A stretch of DNA of 64,000 nucleotides from Pseudoprimorskyibacter insulae (GTDB lineage: Bacteria > Pseudomonadota > Alphaproteobacteria > Rhodobacterales > Rhodobacteraceae): positions 124,001 to 188,000 of the forward strand of contig NZ_OMOJ01000001.1 of NCBI RefSeq assembly GCF_900302505.1. Reading direction: 5' to 3'. Position numbers and translations under genes: made by a program. Shown here piece by piece: positions 59,553 through 64,000 of this stretch. The notes under the pieces are model-generated. The model was given only the letters and a program-made list of their open reading frames with translations. It had not been told where the DNA came from and made no database searches. Numbering within the stretch: position 1 is the stretch's first letter; each line of letters begins with the position of its first letter.

Positions 59553-61574
59553 TCAGGCCGCCAGCCCGCGCCCCTTCAGCAGCGCGTCAACGCCCGGCAT
59601 TCGGCCCCGGAACTGGGTGTAAAGGTCTTGTGCCTCCGCCGAACCGCCAGCCGATAGGATGTGCCTTTCCAGCTTCTTCGCCATACCTGCATCAAAGGCG
59701 CTTCCGGCCTCTTCGAAGGCGGCAAAGGCGTCGGCGTCCATGACTTCGGACCACATGTAGCTGTAGTAACCGCTGGAATAGCCGTCGCCCGCGAAGACAT
59801 GCGCGAAATGCGGCGTGGCGTGGCGCATTCCAATGGCGGCGGGCATTCCCAGACCGTTCAGAACTTCGGTCTGTTTGGCCATCGGATCGGCCGGGGCTGC
59901 GCCTTCGTGGAAGGCCAGATCCACCAGCGCCGAGGCGACGTATTCCACCGTCTGGAACCCCATGTCGAAGGTCGAGGCGGCCAGTACCTTGTCCAGCATG
60001 TCCTTGGGCATCGGCTCGCCCGTGCGGGCATGCGTGGCAAAGCGTTCCAGCACTTCGGGCACTTCCAGCCAGTGTTCATAAAGCTGGCTGGGCAGTTCCA
60101 CAAAGTCGCGGGCCACGGATGTCCCCGCAATCGACCCGAATTCCACATCCGACAGCATCTGGTGCAGGGCGTGGCCGAATTCATGGAACAGCGTGCGCGC
60201 GTCGTCATAGGACAGCAGCGCGGGCTGACCGGCGGGCGGTTTGGCAAAGTTGCACACGTTCACGACAATCGGAGTTTCGACCTTGGGCCGCTTGGCCTGC
60301 ATTCGCATGGCCGAACACCACGCGCCCGACCGTTTCGACCCGCGGGCAAAGTAATCGCCGACAAAGACCGCCACATGCTGGCCGTTTCGCGTCACTTCCC
60401 ACGCGCGGCAATCGGGGTGATACAACGGCACATCCAGCGGCGTGAACTGCAACCCGAACAGCCGCGTCGCGCAGTCAAATGATGCTTCGATCATCCGGTC
60501 CAGTTGCAGGTAGGGCTTTAGCGCGGCCTCATCCAGATCATGTTCGGCCTTGCGCCGCTTTTCCGCGTAGTAGCGCCAGTCCCAAGCCTGAAGATCGCCG
60601 TTGATCCCGTCGCTGTGCATCATGTGCTGAAGGATCTGGGCATCGGCATCGGCGCGGGCGCGGGCGGGTTCCCAGACCTGCTTCAGCAACTCGCGCACGC
60701 GGTCCGGCGTGCCGGCCATTTCCGTTTCCAGTTTGTACGAGGCGAAATCGTCATAGCCCAGCAGCTTGGCGCGTTCTTCGCGCAGTTGCAGGATTTCGGC
60801 GGCAATGGAGCGGTTGTCGTTCTTGTTGCCATTGGCCCCTCGCGCGGTCCAGGCGTTATAGGCCGCTTCGCGCAGATCGCGGCGCGGCGAGAATTGCAGG
60901 AACGGCACGATCAATGACCGGCTAAGCGTGACCACCGGCCCCGGCTGGCCCTTTTCTTCGCCAGCCGCACGGGCGGCATCGACGACGAAATCGGGCAGAC
61001 CTTCCAGATCGGCCTCGGCCAAAGGCATGAACCATTCAGATTCGTCGGCCAGCAGGTTCTGCGTGAACTCTGTCCCAAGCACCGCCAGACGCGATTTCAC
61101 CTCGGCCATGCGTTTGGCCCGATCGCCGGTCAGCGCGGCACCGGCGCGGACGAAATTGCGATGGGTCAACATCAAGACCCGCGCTTCTTGGTCCGAAAGC
61201 TCCAGCGTGTCGCGCCGGTCCCACAGGTCACGAATGCGGGCAAACAGCGCATGATTGGAGAAGATGGCCGAGCTATGGGCCGACAGCTTGGGCGAAAAGG
61301 CCCGCTGCAATTCCTGCCGCTTGTCATTGGAATCCGCGCCTGCCACGGCAAAGAACGCCGACAACACCTTGTCCAGCGCCTCGCCCGTGCCCTGCATCGC
61401 CTCAATCGTGTTGGCAAAGGTCGGGGCGTCGGGATTGTTGGCAATCGCGTCCACCTCGGCCAGATCTTCGGCCAGCGCGATATCCATCGCGGGGGCGTAA
61501 TCGTCATCTGAAATGGCGTCGAACGGGATCATGCCAAAGGGCGTGTCCCATGTTTCAAGCAACGGGTTGGTCAT
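59553..61574 (-). CDS. M3 family metallopeptidase (oligopeptidase A / Dcp-like)
   Basis: 673 residues. Zinc oligopeptidase that degrades short peptides in the cytoplasm. The HExxH motif is in TLFHEFGHALHQMLSDVEFGSIAGTSVARDFVELPSQLYEHW, where the third ligand Glu follows. The long helical N-terminal half (TFANTIEAMQGTGEALDKVLSAFFAVAGADSNDKRQELQRAFSPKLSAHSSAIFSN) is typical. ATG 61574 has AAGGAGA about 6 nt upstream; the open frame above it is not family sequence. No signal peptide. Confidence 0.95.
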   Translation of the reverse strand: MTNPLLETWDTPFGMIPFDAISDDDYAPAMDIALAEDLAEVDAIANNPDAPTFANTIEAMQGTGEALDKVLSAFFAVAGADSNDKRQELQRAFSPKLSAHSSAIFSNHALFARIRDLWDRRDTLELSDQEARVLMLTHRNFVRAGAALTGDRAKRMAEVKSRLAVLGTEFTQNLLADESEWFMPLAEADLEGLPDFVVDAARAAGEEKGQPGPVVTLSRSLIVPFLQFSPRRDLREAAYNAWTARGANGNKNDNRSIAAEILQLREERAKLLGYDDFASYKLETEMAGTPDRVRELLKQVWEPARARADADAQILQHMMHSDGINGDLQAWDWRYYAEKRRKAEHDLDEAALKPYLQLDRMIEASFDCATRLFGLQFTPLDVPLYHPDCRAWEVTRNGQHVAVFVGDYFARGSKRSGAWCSAMRMQAKRPKVETPIVVNVCNFAKPPAGQPALLSYDDARTLFHEFGHALHQMLSDVEFGSIAGTSVARDFVELPSQLYEHWLEVPEVLERFATHARTGEPMPKDMLDKVLAASTFDMGFQTVEYVASALVDLAFHEGAAPADPMAKQTEVLNGLGMPAAIGMRHATPHFAHVFAGDGYSSGYYSYMWSEVMDADAFAAFEEAGSAFDAGMAKKLERHILSAGGSAEAQDLYTQFRGRMPGVDALLKGRGLAA

Positions 61575-61597
61575 TGACTGTCTCCTTTGAGACAGAG

Positions 61598-62659
61598 CTA
61601 TGCCGCACCGCCGTCTGTCGCAAGGGCGTTGCCGCAAACCGGGCAATCGGCGCGCTTTTTCAGGGTGATCTTGCGGGTTTCGCCCCATAGCGCGTCATAG
61701 ATCAGCATCTCGCCGCGCAGGGGCTGACCAGCTTGCGCAAGGATCTTCACCGCCTCAACCGCCATCATCGCACCGACCACACCGGGCAGAGGGCCAAGCA
61801 CGCCCGCCTCGGCGCAGGATGGGGCCAGACCGGGGGCCGGGGCCTCGGGGAAGACGCATTGGTAGCAGGGGCCGTCCTTGGCCGGGTCGAAAACCGAAAG
61901 CTGCCCTTCCCACTGGCTAAGCGCGCCGGACACCAGCGGCTTGCCATGCCGAACCGCCGCGGCATTGGCCAAATAGCGCGTGGTGAAATTGTCGGTGCCG
62001 TCCAGGATCAGGTCATATTCGGCAAACAGGGCATCCGCGCTCTCGGCATCCAGCCGCCGCTGATAGGGGCGAACGGTCACATAGGGGTTCAGCGCCTTCA
62101 TAGCGGCCTCAGCCGAAAAGACCTTTGGCTTGCCGATATCTGCGTCGCGGTGGATGACTTGGCGCTGAAGGTTGCCGGAATCCACCACATCGTCGTCAAT
62201 CACACCAATGGTGCCAACGCCTGCGGCCGCCAAATATTGCAGGGCAGGTGCCCCCAGACCGCCCGCGCCGATGACCAGAACCTTGGATTTGCGCAGTCGC
62301 ATCTGCCCCGGCCCGCCCAGTTCGCGCAGCACGATATGACGGGCATAACGCTCCAGTTCTTCGGTCGAGGGGCCGGATTGCGCCGGATCAGGCGCTCCGC
62401 TTGGTTTGGCGCGGGATTTCAGCCAGCCAAGCCCTTCGCGGTAGATCAGGATCAGCACCACGGCCCCGCCAACCATCAACCACGGCGCGGCACTGCCCCC
62501 GAGGCTGTCGCGCATCGCATGGCCGCGCGGCAGCACCAGTTGCAGCAGCACGACCGCACCATAAAGAACGGCGATCATGGTCAGGCGCACGCGGACGGGC
62601 GTCTTCATCACCGCGCCCAGCAGGTACAGGGCCGCGCAAAGCGCCAGAAACATCAGCAT
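61598..62659 (-). CDS. moeB: MoeB/ThiF-type adenylyltransferase with N-terminal membrane domain
   Basis: 353 residues. From about residue 98 a complete MoeB domain: EELERYARHIVLRELGGPGQMRLRKSKVLVIGAGGLGAPALQYLAAAGVGTIGVIDDDVVDSGNLQRQ (ATP-binding), DGTDNFTTRYLANAA, and zinc cysteines in CYQCVFPE and CPVCGN. MoeB adenylylates MoaD for molybdopterin synthesis; ThiF does the same for ThiS. Residues 1-85 add about three membrane helices (FLALCAALYLLGAVM, LTMIAVLYGAVVLLQLVL, APWLMVGGAVVLILIY), which MoeB normally lacks. The frame is continuous. Lies 24 bp after dut in the same direction. Confidence 0.9.
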   Translation of the reverse strand: MLMFLALCAALYLLGAVMKTPVRVRLTMIAVLYGAVVLLQLVLPRGHAMRDSLGGSAAPWLMVGGAVVLILIYREGLGWLKSRAKPSGAPDPAQSGPSTEELERYARHIVLRELGGPGQMRLRKSKVLVIGAGGLGAPALQYLAAAGVGTIGVIDDDVVDSGNLQRQVIHRDADIGKPKVFSAEAAMKALNPYVTVRPYQRRLDAESADALFAEYDLILDGTDNFTTRYLANAAAVRHGKPLVSGALSQWEGQLSVFDPAKDGPCYQCVFPEAPAPGLAPSCAEAGVLGPLPGVVGAMMAVEAVKILAQAGQPLRGEMLIYDALWGETRKITLKKRADCPVCGNALATDGGAA

Positions 62660-62683
62660 CAGTTCGTCCTTTCCTTGCGCCCG

Positions 62684-63130
62684 TCACGCCGCCCCGGTCG
62701 AGCCAAAGCCCCCGGACCCGCGTTTGGTGTCCGACAGTTCCTCAACCTCGACCGTCGGGAAGCGGCGCACATCGGCAATCACCGCCTGCGCGATCCGGTC
62801 GCCATGCGAAATGGCGAACGGGTCTTTGCCAAGGTAATAGAGGCCGATCTTCACCTCGCCGCGATAGTCTTCGTCGACCGTGCCGGGGCTGTTGGGAATG
62901 ATGAACCCATGCTTTAGCGCCATGCCCGACCGGGGGCGGATCTGCATTTCGGTGTCTTGCGGCAGCTCAACGCAAAAGCCGGTGGGGATAATCAGTAAAC
63001 TGCCATGCTCGAAGATAACCGGCCCTTCGGGCAGAAAGGCGCGCAGATCCATGCCCGCCGCGCCGGGTGTCTCATAGCAGGGCAAGGGCAGATCGTTGCC
63101 GGGCAGGCGTTTGAATTTTATGGCGGTCAT
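62684..63130 (-). CDS. dut: dUTP diphosphatase
   Basis: 148 residues, trimeric dUTPase. Hydrolyses dUTP to dUMP, keeping uracil out of DNA. All five motifs are visible: TPGAAGMDLRA, PRSGMALKHG, GTVDEDYRGEVKI, GDRIAQAVI and the C-terminal RGSGGFGSTG. Three bases separate it from coaBC upstream, the common dut-coaBC order in alphaproteobacteria. Confidence 0.97.
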   Translation of the reverse strand: MTAIKFKRLPGNDLPLPCYETPGAAGMDLRAFLPEGPVIFEHGSLLIIPTGFCVELPQDTEMQIRPRSGMALKHGFIIPNSPGTVDEDYRGEVKIGLYYLGKDPFAISHGDRIAQAVIADVRRFPTVEVEELSDTKRGSGGFGSTGAA

Positions 63131-63133
63131 GGG

Positions 63134-64000
63134 TCAGTCCTTTCCGGTCAAAGCATCGGCGATGCGTTCGGCCAGACGGTCGGCCACCAGATCCTTGCCC
63201 ATGCGCGGCCAATCCTCGGCCCCATCGGCGGAAATCAGGGTGACGGCGTTTTCGGTGCCGCCCATGATCCCGGTGGCGGGGCTGACATCATTCGCCACGA
63301 TCCAATCACAGCCCTTACGGGCGCGTTTGGCGGTGGCGTGTTCGATCACATTGTCGGTTTCAGCGGCAAAGCCCACGACCAGACCGGGCCGGCCTTCGGT
63401 CAATTGCGACACGGCGGCCAGAATGTCGGGGTTTTCGGCAAAGCTGAGCGTTGGCAGGCCTTCGCGGGTTTTCTTGATCTTCTGGGCCGACTGGCTGGCC
63501 GCGCGCCAATCGGCAACGGCGGCGGCAAAGACGGCGGCATCGGCGGGCAGGGCCTGCATCACCGCGTCATGCATCTGCTGCGCGGTTTCCACCTTGACCA
63601 AGGTCACGCCCAAGGGCGGGGGCGCACTGGCCGGGCCAGAGACGAACACAACCTCGGCCCCAAGCCGCACCAGCGCATTGGCAATCGCCGTGCCCTGCGC
63701 CCCTGAGGACCGGTTGGCGATATATCGCACCGGGTCGATGGGTTCATGTGTGGGGCCAGACGTGATGACAATCCGGCGGCCTTTCAGCGGGCCATCGGTT
63801 AGCGCGGCCTCAATCGCGGCGACAATCTCCAAGGGTTCGGCCATGCGTCCGGCGCCAAATTCACCGCAGGCCATGCCGCCCTCATTCGGGCCAACCAGAG
63901 ATACACCATCGGCCCGAAGGGTTGCCAGATTGCGCTGCGTTGCGGGGTGGTCCCACATGCGCACATTCATCGCAGGCGCAATCAGCACCGGCGTATCGGT
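63134..64000 (-). CDS. coaBC: bifunctional phosphopantothenoylcysteine decarboxylase/phosphopantothenate-cysteine ligase, C-terminal part (partial)
   Basis: The gene runs off the right edge; about 288 codons are visible. They hold the end of the CoaC decarboxylase domain (TDTPVLIAPAMNVRMWDHPATQRNLATL, then GMACGEFGAGRM) and the full CoaB ligase domain (RRIVITSGPTHEPIDPVRYIANRSSGAQGTAIANAL, AAVADWRAAS, KIKKTREGLPTLSFAENPDILAAV, VANDV). Acts in coenzyme A synthesis: adds cysteine to 4'-phosphopantothenate, then decarboxylates. The frame is open through base 64000 with no need for an internal start. Confidence 0.96.
   Translation of the reverse strand, partial: TDTPVLIAPAMNVRMWDHPATQRNLATLRADGVSLVGPNEGGMACGEFGAGRMAEPLEIVAAIEAALTDGPLKGRRIVITSGPTHEPIDPVRYIANRSSGAQGTAIANALVRLGAEVVFVSGPASAPPPLGVTLVKVETAQQMHDAVMQALPADAAVFAAAVADWRAASQSAQKIKKTREGLPTLSFAENPDILAAVSQLTEGRPGLVVGFAAETDNVIEHATAKRARKGCDWIVANDVSPATGIMGGTENAVTLISADGAEDWPRMGKDLVADRLAERIADALTGKD

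Noticed and set aside
1-64000. CRISPR array
   Set aside because: No regularly spaced repeats of 24-40 bp were seen in any intergenic region; the only multi-copy short repeats are the ones listed.

Overview
The window looks like chromosome from a marine alphaproteobacterium of the family Rhodobacteraceae (roseobacter group). This rests on the high G+C and NCC/NGC-rich codon use, a 44-residue aa3 oxidase subunit IV, the pyrB / inactive dihydroorotase order, a choline-O-sulfate to betaine cluster with its transporter, and a large DmdC-like acyl-CoA dehydrogenase. Assignment is by recognising protein families, not by a database search.

Layout. 1-583: end of the ATP synthase operon (atpD end, atpC, terminator). 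621-8768: lectin-like protein, prs, an isomerase/hydrolase pair, the minus-strand pyrB - two unknown membrane genes - pseudo-dihydroorotase - plsY operon, then a uracil-DNA glycosylase and moaB. 8858-13714: RND efflux pair. 13719-21400: DsbD-alpha-like protein, YqgE, Sua5, a DmdC-like dehydrogenase with a metallo-beta-lactamase-fold hydrolase and DUF6173-like gene, oxidase subunit IV, a lipoprotein and AzlCD. 21468-25538: tightly overlapped molybdenum cofactor operon fdhD-mobA-mobB-moeA, with moeA fused to an extra N-terminal domain. 25548-33423: unknown membrane protein, greA, ETF-ubiquinone oxidoreductase, a split transketolase with SDR and cupin genes, LysR. 33658-41133: a compact chemotaxis-type operon (STAS-like fragment, cheY, cheA, two cheW, cheR, cheB, soluble receptor-like protein). 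41137-49304: betI-betC-betB-betA divergent from choX-choW-choV, which together import choline and convert choline-O-sulfate to glycine betaine.

49347-56544 is an integrative element of about 7.2 kb at a tRNA-Arg(CCT) gene. It is bounded by a perfect 17-bp direct repeat copied from the tRNA 3' end. All its genes lie on the minus strand: tyrosine integrase, a PARIS-type phage-defence pair (AAA ATPase AriA plus DUF4435/TOPRIM AriB, visibly AT-richer than the host), a serine recombinase with a candidate res region, an orphan ParB-like protein, and an RNase HI homologue that has lost two of its catalytic aspartates. This accessory region is the most unusual part of the window. PARIS itself is a described system; its company of a dead RNase HI, an orphan ParB and a resolvase is what I would follow up.

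56799-64000 returns to core genes: a LacI-type regulator, a DUF2161 PD-(D/E)XK protein, a TraB/GumN protein, an M3 oligopeptidase, a membrane-anchored MoeB-like enzyme, dut and the C-terminal part of coaBC. No rRNA, CRISPR array, insertion sequence or phage structural gene was seen.
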